Assembly: GCA_026713925.1 (NCBI GenBank)
Contig: JAPONM010000007.1
Coordinates: 62,001 to 126,000 of the forward strand
DNA: 64,000 nt
Source: Gammaproteobacteria bacterium
Lineage (GTDB): Bacteria > Pseudomonadota > Gammaproteobacteria > UBA4575
Direction of reading: 5' to 3'
Part shown: one piece after another, positions 10,224 through 18,601 of the stretch
Position numbering within the stretch: the stretch's first letter is position 1
Layout of the letters: each line of letters opens with the position of its first letter
Program-made: the position numbers and the translations under genes
Notes under the pieces: model-generated
Database searches by the model: none
Seen by the model: only the letters and a program-made list of their open reading frames with translations
Told to the model about the DNA's origin: nothing

Positions 10224-11009
10224 CTAGCTGTAGCCGGACATCCCGATGATATTGAACCCCGCATCGACGTAGGTGATCTCGCCGGTAATGCCGCTGGCCA
10301 GGTCCGAGCACAGGAATGCGGCGGTGTTACCCACCTCCTCGATGGTGACGTTCTTGCGCAGCGGGGCATTCTGTTCCACATGATCAAGCATCTTGCGGAA
10401 GTCCGCGATGCCTGCTGCGGCAAGGGTGCGAATCGGGCCTGCGGAGATGCCGTTCACGCGGATGCCGTCCGGGCCAAGGCTATAGGCCATGTAGCGTATG
10501 TTGGCCTCCAGGCTGGCCTTGGCCAGGCCCATGACGTTGTAGCTCGGCATGGCACGCACCGAACCCATGTAGGTCAGGGAGACGATGGCGCCGTTGCGGC
10601 CCTGCATCATGGGGCGTGCAGCCCGGCCCAGTGCTGTCAGGCTGTAGCTGCTGATGTCATGAGCGATTCTTGATCCTTCACGGGTGGTCACCTCGACAAA
10701 GTCCCCGGCGAGTTCCTCGCGGGGTGCGAAGGCCGCCGAGTGCACCAGGATATCCAGCCCGTCCCAGGCCGTTCCCAGTTCCCCGAACAGCGAGGTAATG
10801 TCCTCGTCATGTTCCAGATCACAGGGCAGGGTTATGGCTGCCCCGCATTCCGCGGCAAATTTTTCCACCCTGGACTGGAGTTTTTCGTTCTGGTAGGTGA
10901 AGGCCAGTTCCGCACCTTCGCGTTTCATGGCTGCAGCGATGCCCCAGGCGATTGACCGGTTGCTGGCAATTCCGATGATCAAGGCACGTTTTCCCGCTAA
11001 AAATCCCAT
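10224..11009 (-). CDS. fabI: Enoyl-[acyl-carrier-protein] reductase (NADH) FabI
   Basis: Catalyses the last step of each fatty-acid elongation cycle, reducing trans-2-enoyl-ACP. It is a short-chain dehydrogenase with the FabI nucleotide loop [13 protein letters not shown] (about residues 13-25), the Tyr-x6-Lys catalytic pair in [10 protein letters not shown] and the [11 protein letters not shown] segment that forms the flexible substrate loop. Length 261 is normal. The start ATG faces the divergent peptide-transporter operon across a 136-base gap rich in TATAAT-like boxes. It converges with the upstream symporter. All catalytic residues are present; triclosan-type inhibitors would be expected to bind this type. 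Confidence 0.96.
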   Translation of the reverse strand: MGFLAGKRALIIGIASNRSIAWGIAAAMKREGAELAFTYQNEKLQSRVEKFAAECGAAITLPCDLEHDEDITSLFGELGTAWDGLDILVHSAAFAPREELAGDFVEVTTREGSRIAHDISSYSLTALGRAARPMMQGRNGAIVSLTYMGSVRAMPSYNVMGLAKASLEANIRYMAYSLGPDGIRVNGISAGPIRTLAAAGIADFRKMLDHVEQNAPLRKNVTIEEVGNTAAFLCSDLASGITGEITYVDAGFNIIGMSGYS

Positions 11010-11145
11010 ATCTGTTCCCTCACTTGGCTAAAATGGCATGTTCTGGTAATCCGGGTTGGAGAATTTTCCCGGGCAGGCAGTCTATAATGGTTATACAGGG
11101 AAGTAAGTTTCCATATCTTATCAAAGTATAATACACACCACGTAC

Positions 11146-13302
11146 GTGAACGAACGCGCCGTCCCTTATTTGTCGCTTGTCCTGGCCTGCATGCTCAGCG
11201 CATGCGGCTCGAAGACCTGGAACAACCCGTATCCGGATGCGGAGGGGACCTCGAACGTCGTGTACTCATCGTTCAGCGAGCGGCCCAAGCACCTGGATCC
11301 GGTGAGTTCCTACAGTTCGAATGAGTACCAGTTCATTGCGCAGATCTATGAGCCACCCCTGCAGTATCATTACCTGATGCGACCGTATACCCTGATCCCC
11401 CTTACGGCTGAGCACCTGCCACAGGTGAGGTATCTGGATCAGTCCGGGGAACCGGTCCCGCGAGGGCAGGTGCAGGAAATTGCGTATTCCGAGTACATCG
11501 TATCGATCCGCCCGGGGATCCGGTATCAGCCGCACCCGGCATTTGCCGCGGACGACTCGGGCCATCCCCGCTATCTGGACCTGGAAAAGGAGGATCTTGA
11601 AGATGTGTATGTCCTGTCGGATTTCCCGCACACCGGTACCCGGGAACTGACGGCCGCCGACTATGTGTACCAGATCAAGCGTATTGCCAGCCCGTTCCTG
11701 CACTCTCCCATCGCCGGTGTGATGCGTGAGTACATAGTCGGGTTCGATGCGTTTCGCGAACAGGTAGGCGAGCGGTATGCGGACCAGGCGCAGGGTACCT
11801 GGCATGACCTCAGGGACATCGATTTTGCAGGGTTGTCCGTGAAGGACCGCTACACCTACCGTATCCGCATCAGGGGAAAGTATCCGCAGCTGGTGTTTTG
11901 GCTTGCCATGCCGTTTTTTGCCCCGATGCCCTGGGAGGCCGAAAGGTTCTACAGCCAGCCGGGCATGGAAGAGCGCAATATCTCGCTGAACTGGTACCCG
12001 GTGGGGACGGGGCCGTTCATGCTGACGGAAAACAACCCGAACCTGCGCATGGTGATGGAGAAAAACCCGAACTTCCATGGCGAGAAGTATCCGTCCCGCG
12101 GTGAGCCGCAGGACCGGCAGAACGGGCTGCTGGCCGATGCCGGGAAGGACTTGCCCCTGGTGCACAAGGCGGTCTACAGCCTGGAGAAGGAGAACATCCC
12201 CTACTGGAACAAATTCCTGCAGGGATACTACGATGCCTCCGGGGTCAGCTCGGACAGCTTTGATCAGGCCATTCAGTTCGGCTCGCAGGGGGACGTCCAG
12301 CTCACGGAGCGGATGCAGGAGAAGGACATCCAGCTCGAGACCTCCGTGACGGCCTCGATCCTGTACATGGGGTTCAACATGCTGGATCCCGTGGTGGGGG
12401 GGAATTCCGCGCGCGCGCGCCTGCTGCGCCGGGCCATATCCATTGCCGTGGATTACGAGGAGTACATTTCCATCTTCGCCAACGGCCGGGGCGTGCCGGC
12501 GCAGGGCCCGGTCCCGCCCGGGATATTCGGCAATGTCGAGGGCGAAGCCGGGGTGAACCCTTTTGTTTACGACTGGGTGGGCGGCGAGCCGAAAAGGAAA
12601 GGCATAGAACACGCCAGGCAGCTGCTGGCCGAGGCCGGCTACGAGGACGGCATGGACCGTGCATCCGGCAAGCCGCTGGTCCTGTATTTTGACACGCCCG
12701 GTGCGGGTCCGGGTGCCAAGGCGCATTTCAACTGGCTGCGCAAGCAATACCAGAAACTCGGCATCCAGCTGGTGATCCGCGCCACCGATTACAACCGTTT
12801 CCAGGAAAAGATGCGCAAGGGCACCGGCCAGATCTTCCAGTGGGGCTGGAATGCCGATTATCCGGACCCTGAAAATTTCTTTTTTCTCCTGTACGGGCCG
12901 AACTCGAAAGTGGAGCACAGCGGTGAAAATTCGACGAACTACCAGAACCCGGAATTCGACCGCCTGTTCGAGCAGATGAAGAATATCGAAAACGGGCCCA
13001 TGCGACTGGAGATCATCCGGGAGATGACCTGGATCCTGCAACGTGATGCCCCATGGCTGTGGGGATTTCACCCCAAGGCGTTTTCCCTGTTCCACAGCTG
13101 GTACATGAACGTCAAGCCCAACCTGATGGCCAACAATCTCCTGAAATACAAGCGTGTGGACGGCGAGCTGAGGGACGCCAGGCGTGCCGAATGGAACCGG
13201 CCCCGGCACTGGCCGCTGATCATACTGGCCGGACTCCTGATGGTGTCGTTCATCCCTGCCGTGATCGGGTTCTATCGGCGTGAGCGGGGTACGCTGAGAT
13301 GA
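11146..13302 (+). CDS. Peptide ABC transporter substrate-binding lipoprotein with C-terminal membrane helix
   Basis: Family 5 extracellular solute-binding protein (OppA/YejA type) that delivers peptides to the permease encoded just downstream. The N-terminal signal ends in lipobox LSAC (Cys 20), predicting a lipoprotein; the binding domain spans about residues 40-680 (DPVSSYSSNEYQFIAQIYEP; QWGWNADYPDPENF). Unusually, the last 35 residues form a hydrophobic helix (PLIILAGLLMVSFIPAVIG) followed by basic residues, a second anchor. The GTG start is chosen because the signal follows it directly; TATAAT boxes lie at 11083 and 11127. It overlaps the next gene by ATGA. The YejABEF and Pseudomonas NppABCD systems are the closest known relatives in gene order. 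Confidence 0.85.
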   Translation: MNERAVPYLSLVLACMLSACGSKTWNNPYPDAEGTSNVVYSSFSERPKHLDPVSSYSSNEYQFIAQIYEPPLQYHYLMRPYTLIPLTAEHLPQVRYLDQSGEPVPRGQVQEIAYSEYIVSIRPGIRYQPHPAFAADDSGHPRYLDLEKEDLEDVYVLSDFPHTGTRELTAADYVYQIKRIASPFLHSPIAGVMREYIVGFDAFREQVGERYADQAQGTWHDLRDIDFAGLSVKDRYTYRIRIRGKYPQLVFWLAMPFFAPMPWEAERFYSQPGMEERNISLNWYPVGTGPFMLTENNPNLRMVMEKNPNFHGEKYPSRGEPQDRQNGLLADAGKDLPLVHKAVYSLEKENIPYWNKFLQGYYDASGVSSDSFDQAIQFGSQGDVQLTERMQEKDIQLETSVTASILYMGFNMLDPVVGGNSARARLLRRAISIAVDYEEYISIFANGRGVPAQGPVPPGIFGNVEGEAGVNPFVYDWVGGEPKRKGIEHARQLLAEAGYEDGMDRASGKPLVLYFDTPGAGPGAKAHFNWLRKQYQKLGIQLVIRATDYNRFQEKMRKGTGQIFQWGWNADYPDPENFFFLLYGPNSKVEHSGENSTNYQNPEFDRLFEQMKNIENGPMRLEIIREMTWILQRDAPWLWGFHPKAFSLFHSWYMNVKPNLMANNLLKYKRVDGELRDARRAEWNRPRHWPLIILAGLLMVSFIPAVIGFYRRERGTLR

Positions 13303-14276
13303 TTGCCTACATCATACGCCGGGCGCTGTATGCCATACCGATCCTCATCGGCGTCAATGTCATTACGTTCATGCTGTTTTTCGTGGTTAACACACCCGAT
13401 GACATGGCCCGCATGTTCCTCGGCCAGAAACACGTCACGGAAGAGCAGATAGCGGACTGGAAGGCGGAGCGCGGCTACCATCACCCGCTGTTCTACAATG
13501 ATGAGGAAGACGGGATCGACACGATCCGCAAGACCATTTTCTACACCAAGTCCCTGCGCCTGTTCATATTTGATTTCGGCCGTTCCGACAGCGGCCGAGA
13601 TATCGGTTTCGATATCAGCCAGCGCATGTGGCCCAGTCTGGCCATCGCGGTCCCGCAGTTGATCATCGGGCTGCTGGTGGCCATCACCTTTGCCCTGCTC
13701 ATCGCCTTTTTCAGGGCCACCTATATCGATTACTGGGCGGTCGTGATCTGTGTGGCCCTGATGTCCATTTCCAGCCTGTTCTACATCATCGGGGGGCAGT
13801 ACATGATGGGCAAGATCCTGCGGGTTGTGCCCATTTCCGGATTTGAAAGTGGCCTGTTCGGAGTCAAGTTCCTGATTCTGCCGGTGCTGATCGGAATCGT
13901 CGGCGGGATCGGGTCCAGTACCCGCTGGTACCGGACCATATTCCTCGAAGAGATGAACCGGGACTACGTGCGCACCGCACGCGCCAAGGGCATTGCCGAG
14001 CAGACGGTGCTGTTCCGGCACGTGCTGCGCAATGCGCTGATCCCGATCCTGACCGGTGTGGTGGTGATCCTGCCGCTGCTGTTCATGGGCAGCCTGATCA
14101 CCGAGTCCTTTTTCGGTATCCCGGGCCTTGGCAGCTATACCATCGATGCGATCAACCGCCAGGACTTCGCGATCGTGCGGTCCATGGTCTTTCTGGGCGC
14201 GTTCCTGTATATCGTCGGGCTGTTGCTCACCGACATCTCGTACACGCTCGTTGACCCGAGAGTCAGGTTCAGTTGA
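13299..14276 (+). CDS. Peptide ABC transporter permease (YejB/DppB type)
   Basis: First inner-membrane permease of the peptide importer. The protein begins MIAYIIRRALYAIPILIGVN, the typical N-terminal helix of DppB-like permeases, and has the EAA loop near RTARAKGIAEQTVLFRHVLRNAL (about residues 226-250) that contacts the ATPase. About six membrane segments in 325 residues. The start overlaps the binding-protein stop by four bases and its own stop overlaps the next permease, so translation is probably coupled. A long soluble insertion between the first two helices (residues 35-100) is characteristic of the YejB subgroup. Confidence 0.88.
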   Translation: MIAYIIRRALYAIPILIGVNVITFMLFFVVNTPDDMARMFLGQKHVTEEQIADWKAERGYHHPLFYNDEEDGIDTIRKTIFYTKSLRLFIFDFGRSDSGRDIGFDISQRMWPSLAIAVPQLIIGLLVAITFALLIAFFRATYIDYWAVVICVALMSISSLFYIIGGQYMMGKILRVVPISGFESGLFGVKFLILPVLIGIVGGIGSSTRWYRTIFLEEMNRDYVRTARAKGIAEQTVLFRHVLRNALIPILTGVVVILPLLFMGSLITESFFGIPGLGSYTIDAINRQDFAIVRSMVFLGAFLYIVGLLLTDISYTLVDPRVRFS

Positions 14277-15694
14277 CCATGCTGCCAGGCAAGCCGGTTT
14301 TCCTGCTGACCGATATCCTGGTGTTCGGCCTGATGCTGTGCATTGTCCTGTTTTTCCTGTATGCCATGCGCAAGCCCCACTTGCGCGAGCCCTGGCGGCA
14401 GGTCGTGCGCAGCAAGGCGGGGGTCATCTCGATGATCGTGCTGTCGGTGTATGTGGGCATTGCCCTGCTTGACTCGGTGCATTTTCATCCTGTGCTGGAG
14501 AACCAGAACGCCGCATCCGGTGAAGTGCACTACAGCGGCGAAGTGATCAGCCTGTTTGACGAGATGGTGTCCGGGCTGCGCGCGAGTGGTGAAAAGACGT
14601 ATTCGGCACCGTTTGCAGCCTACCTGTATGCGAAAGAGACCGTGCAGCAGGACGATGGCACCAAGCAGCGTGTCTATCCACGCCTGTCATGGGGGGCGGT
14701 GCACCTGGACAACCCTGAAGCGCAGAAAACCGCAGATGTACTCGTGCTGGGTGCAGTCGGTGCCCTCAAGGGCATTGCGGTCTGGCTGGTACTGGTCACG
14801 CTGCTGTGCCTCGTATTGTCCGTGCGGGCGAAAAGATCATTCCGGGCCACTCTGGGCATCCTGTTGGGCGGGCGTTCCGGGGTGCCGTGGAGGACCGTGA
14901 TCCTCACCCTGGGGGCGGTGGTACTGGTGCTGCTGGTGGGCGCGGAGTGGGCAGCGAAATACCACGTGCTGGGCACGGACAAGGTCGGTGAGGACGTACT
15001 GTACCAGGCGCTCAAGAGTATTCGCACAGGGGTCGTCATCGGCACGCTGACGACCCTGCTGATGCTTCCGTTTGCCGTGATATTCGGAATCATGGCCGGA
15101 TATTTCCGTGGCTGGATCGACGATGTCATCCAGTATCTCTACACCACGCTCAACTCGATCCCGGGCGTACTGTTGATCGCGGCCGCCGTCCTGATGCTGA
15201 ACGTGTACATGAGCAAGCATGCGGAGCAGTTTGCAAGCCTGACCCAGCGTGCCGACCTGCGCCTGCTGTTCCTGTGCCTGATCCTGGGGCTGACCAGCTG
15301 GACCGGCCTGTGTCGGCTGTTGCGTGCGGAAACCCTGAAACTGCGGGAAGTCGACTTCATCCAGGCCGCCACGGCATTTGGGGTGGGCCGGGTGCAGACC
15401 ATCTTTCGCCACATCCTGCCGAACGTGATGCATATCGTCCTGATCACGCTGGTTCTCGATTTCAGTGGACTGGTGCTGGCCGAGGCAGTGCTGTCGTATA
15501 TCAATATCGGTGTGGATCCCACCATGAACAGCTGGGGCAACATGATCAACAGTGCACGACTGGAAATGGCGCGTGAACCGGTGGTGTGGTGGTCGCTGGC
15601 CGCTTCACTGTTCTTCATGTTCACGCTGGTGCTGTTCGCCAACCTGTTTGCCGACGTGGTGCGTGATGCCCTCGATCCGAGGTTGGCAAGGTAA
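14273..15694 (+). CDS. Peptide ABC transporter permease (YejE/OppC type), enlarged
   Basis: Second permease of the same importer. The C-terminal half carries the OppC/DppC core with the EAA loop at about LKLREVDFIQAATAFGVGRV. At 473 residues it is about 130 longer than E. coli YejE; the extra length lies in the N-terminal half, where a first helix is followed by a periplasmic-looking segment (residues about 65-150) and additional helices before the core. The TTG start overlaps the previous stop (TTGA); an in-frame ATG at 14279 is an alternative. Only six bases separate it from the ATPase gene, so the operon is tight. Confidence 0.85.
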   Translation: MTMLPGKPVFLLTDILVFGLMLCIVLFFLYAMRKPHLREPWRQVVRSKAGVISMIVLSVYVGIALLDSVHFHPVLENQNAASGEVHYSGEVISLFDEMVSGLRASGEKTYSAPFAAYLYAKETVQQDDGTKQRVYPRLSWGAVHLDNPEAQKTADVLVLGAVGALKGIAVWLVLVTLLCLVLSVRAKRSFRATLGILLGGRSGVPWRTVILTLGAVVLVLLVGAEWAAKYHVLGTDKVGEDVLYQALKSIRTGVVIGTLTTLLMLPFAVIFGIMAGYFRGWIDDVIQYLYTTLNSIPGVLLIAAAVLMLNVYMSKHAEQFASLTQRADLRLLFLCLILGLTSWTGLCRLLRAETLKLREVDFIQAATAFGVGRVQTIFRHILPNVMHIVLITLVLDFSGLVLAEAVLSYINIGVDPTMNSWGNMINSARLEMAREPVVWWSLAASLFFMFTLVLFANLFADVVRDALDPRLAR

Positions 15695-15700
15695 CCGGTC

Positions 15701-17368
15701 ATGTCAGAATTCCTGCTGCAGGTTCAAGATCTGACCACGGTGTTTCGCACCAGCCGCCGCACCTTGACGGCCGTCGACCGAATCAGCTTCGGGATCCGGG
15801 AAGGGGAGACGTTTGCCCTGGTGGGCGAATCGGGCAGCGGCAAGTCAGTCACCGCCCTGTCTGTCATCCGGCTGCTGCCCGAGGCGGCCAGCCTGACTTC
15901 AGGCAGCATCCGCTTCGAAGGCAAGGACCTGCTCAAGCTGCCTGAACGTGACATGCGTGACATGCGGGGCAGTGGGATATCGATGATATTCCAGGAGCCG
16001 ATGACCTCCCTGAACCCGGTCGTGAAGGTAGGCAGGCAGATTTCCGAAGTGCTGATCCGCCACCGCAACATGTCCAGGCCGCAGGCCCGTCAACGCGTAC
16101 TGGACCTGCTCGATGCGGTCAGGATTCCGAGGCCATCCCAGACCATCGACATGTATGCGCATGAACTGTCCGGCGGCATGAAACAACGCGTGATGATTGC
16201 GATCGCACTGGCCTGCGAGCCCAGGCTGCTGATTGCGGACGAGCCCACCACGGCACTTGATGTCACGATCCAGGCCCAGGTGCTGGAACTGATCAACGAC
16301 CTGCAGCGACAGTTCAAGATGGCGATTCTGTTCATCACCCATGACCTGGCGGTCGTGAAACAGGTGGCTGATCAGGTGGCGGTCATGAAAGACGGGCAGA
16401 TCGTCGAGCAGTCGAGTAATGGGGTATTTTTTTCCTCGCCGCAGCATGCCTACAGCTGGGACCTGTTTGCTGCCTTGCCGGCCATGGAAAAGCGCGGCAA
16501 GCCGCTGCTCGAAGGCAACAGTCACCGCCTGCACAAGCCGGTCATGGAAAACATGACCAAAAACGACGTCCTGCAGGTGCGTGATCTGGCGGTGTATTTC
16601 CCGATACGCAAAGGGCTGTTCAAGCGCACGGTCGGGTATGTCAAGGCTGTGGACGGCGTGTCCCTGGACATTCCTCCCGGACAGACGGTGGCGCTGGTCG
16701 GGGAATCAGGCAGCGGCAAGACTACCGTCGGCAAGGGGATCCTGCGTCTGGTGCAGCCCACCATGGGCGAGGTGACATACCTGGGTCTGCCGATACACGA
16801 GATCGGCCGTAACCAGCTGCTGGAACAGCGTGCCAATCTGCAGATCGTCTTCCAAGACCCGTATTCCTCAATGAACCCGCGCATGCTGGTGGGGAGCATC
16901 ATCGAGGAGGGAATCAAGGCCCTGGATGTGATTCCGGATGCTCAGGCGCGCAAGCAGCGCGTACTGGAGTTGCTCGAGCAGGTGGGCTTGGACAAGGATG
17001 CCCATCTTCGTTATCCGCACGAATTTTCCGGTGGCCAGCGACAGCGCATCTGTATTGCACGCGCGTTGGCCGTGGACCCGAAGATCATTATCTGCGATGA
17101 GCCGACCAGTGCCCTGGATGTTTCCGTGCAGGCGCAGATCCTGGATCTGCTGAATCATTTGCAGGAACAGTATGCGATCAGTTACCTGTTTATCACCCAT
17201 AACATGTCCGTGGTCGCATATTTTGCAGACCGCGTGGCCGTGATGTACCAGGGGCAGATTGTCGAGCAGGGCGAGGTGGAGCAGGTGCTCACGGACCCGC
17301 AGCACGAGTATACGAGGCGGCTGCTGAGCGCGGTGCCAAAGCTGGTCCCGCCGATACGGGTCGCCTGA
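15701..17368 (+). CDS. Peptide ABC transporter ATPase, two fused nucleotide-binding domains (YejF type)
   Basis: Energises the importer. Two complete ABC domains lie in tandem: Walker A GESGSGKS at about residue 42 and GESGSGKT at about 334, signatures LSGGMKQR and FSGGQRQR, and Walker B LLIADEP and IIICDEP. The oligopeptide-type C-terminal extension (LTDPQHEYTRRLLSAVP) closes the second half. Length 555 is typical of YejF-like fused ATPases. Last gene of the four-gene operon 11146-17368; both domains look catalytically intact. Confidence 0.92.
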   Translation: MSEFLLQVQDLTTVFRTSRRTLTAVDRISFGIREGETFALVGESGSGKSVTALSVIRLLPEAASLTSGSIRFEGKDLLKLPERDMRDMRGSGISMIFQEPMTSLNPVVKVGRQISEVLIRHRNMSRPQARQRVLDLLDAVRIPRPSQTIDMYAHELSGGMKQRVMIAIALACEPRLLIADEPTTALDVTIQAQVLELINDLQRQFKMAILFITHDLAVVKQVADQVAVMKDGQIVEQSSNGVFFSSPQHAYSWDLFAALPAMEKRGKPLLEGNSHRLHKPVMENMTKNDVLQVRDLAVYFPIRKGLFKRTVGYVKAVDGVSLDIPPGQTVALVGESGSGKTTVGKGILRLVQPTMGEVTYLGLPIHEIGRNQLLEQRANLQIVFQDPYSSMNPRMLVGSIIEEGIKALDVIPDAQARKQRVLELLEQVGLDKDAHLRYPHEFSGGQRQRICIARALAVDPKIIICDEPTSALDVSVQAQILDLLNHLQEQYAISYLFITHNMSVVAYFADRVAVMYQGQIVEQGEVEQVLTDPQHEYTRRLLSAVPKLVPPIRVA

Positions 17369-17504
17369 AGGACAGGCTCGGCCCGGGCAGGTGGTGCGGG
17401 CATGCCGGGAATGTTGCTTTCTGGTTGGTGCTTGATTACCCTGTCCCGGTCTGTGGGTGTGAACCGCTGGCAGTGAATTGAATCAGCTGTGGAGTGATCA
17501 CAGG

Positions 17505-18368
17505 ATGAGAATGGAAACGAAGGCTAAAACGATTGCATGGATCGTGCTTGGGGTGTGTGGCATGCTGGCTGTGCCGGGCATCGGAATGGCAGGGGAGTCG
17601 CAGGCTTCTGGATGGTATGTGGCAGGCGGGGCCGGGGTGAACTGGATTTCTGACATGGACCAGGCTGGCTGGAACCGGGATACTATCTGTTACCCGGGAG
17701 ATGACTGTGGCGGTCAGGACATCGGCGGCTACCGCTGGTACTATGACCTGGATGCGGACAGCGGCAGCATGCTTGAAGTTGCAGTCGGTCGCCGCTTTGG
17801 CAATCTGCGCGTGGAACTGTCAGCGAACCACAGGGAAAACGATATTGACCAGAAGTTCTCTGATATCACCTATCTGGACGGGTCTCCCGTCGTTCCCAGG
17901 CAGACGAGCAGCTACTCCAGCGAGGTCACGATATCCATCGACGACCTGGAGACCAGCACACTGCTACTGAACGTCTACTACGATTTCCCGCTTGTACACA
18001 GCCGGATTACGCCTTATGTGGGAGCTGGAGTAGGGCTTTCCTACACCAAGCTGTCCGGGGTGTTTTTCCGGGACGATTTCTCTTGTACGACTGGATGCAA
18101 TGCCAGTCCTGCAGAATTCTATAATTCCTTCCAGGACGAGAACCTGTCCGATACGGTTTTTTCCCGACACCTCTACGCGGGTGCAGATTACAGCCTGAAT
18201 GACAGGGTTCTCCTGGGCATGAAAGTTACCTACAGCTTGGTAAACAGCATGAGTGATACCGGGCGCTACATCGATCATCCGGTCCCTGACCTGCCCAACC
18301 ACACGAGGATCAGTGACATGGACCACTGGTCCCTGACACTCGGCCTGAAGTATCTGTTCGGCCACTGA
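17505..18368 (+). CDS. Outer-membrane beta-barrel protein (opacity/OmpA-like small barrel)
   Basis: A signal peptide (TIAWIVLGVCGMLAVPGIGMAG) is followed by alternating amphipathic strands: GWYVAGGAGVNW, MLEVAVGRRFGNLRVELSANH, LLLNVYYDF, ITPYVGAGVGLSYT, RHLYAGADYSLNDRVLLGMKVTYS and a final strand ending KYLFGH. This pattern fits eight-stranded porins of the outer-membrane-beta-barrel (PF13505-like) group; the function is unknown. The ATG at 17505 has GGAG ten bases upstream; a TTG at 17478 would only add residues before the signal. A pair of cysteines in CYPGDDC and another in CTTGC are probably disulfide-bonded extracellular loops. It follows the peptide-transporter operon but has its own 136-base upstream region. 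Confidence 0.75.
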   Translation: MRMETKAKTIAWIVLGVCGMLAVPGIGMAGESQASGWYVAGGAGVNWISDMDQAGWNRDTICYPGDDCGGQDIGGYRWYYDLDADSGSMLEVAVGRRFGNLRVELSANHRENDIDQKFSDITYLDGSPVVPRQTSSYSSEVTISIDDLETSTLLLNVYYDFPLVHSRITPYVGAGVGLSYTKLSGVFFRDDFSCTTGCNASPAEFYNSFQDENLSDTVFSRHLYAGADYSLNDRVLLGMKVTYSLVNSMSDTGRYIDHPVPDLPNHTRISDMDHWSLTLGLKYLFGH

Positions 18369-18601
18369 GGGCACTCGACCGCATCTCTTTTCGAAGGATT
18401 GAATCCGGGGCATGCATGGCACCGGTAAAGTGAATTCTTCCCGAGGCTTACCCGTGCAGACCAGCGTGCCGGAGCTGTCAGTGAATTGAGAGCCGTTCGT
18501 CAGGCGTCTTGGCGGATCGGAGCTGGACAAATGCAGACAGCCAGCGACTTGAGGTCCGGGTGCATCATTCCCGTCTGTGCCTGTGTAGGCGGAATCAGGG
18601 G

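Noticed and set aside
11266-13209. 647-codon minus-strand open frame opposite the peptide-binding protein
   Set aside because: High GC makes antisense frames open; the plus-strand product has signal, binding-protein domain and operon overlap.
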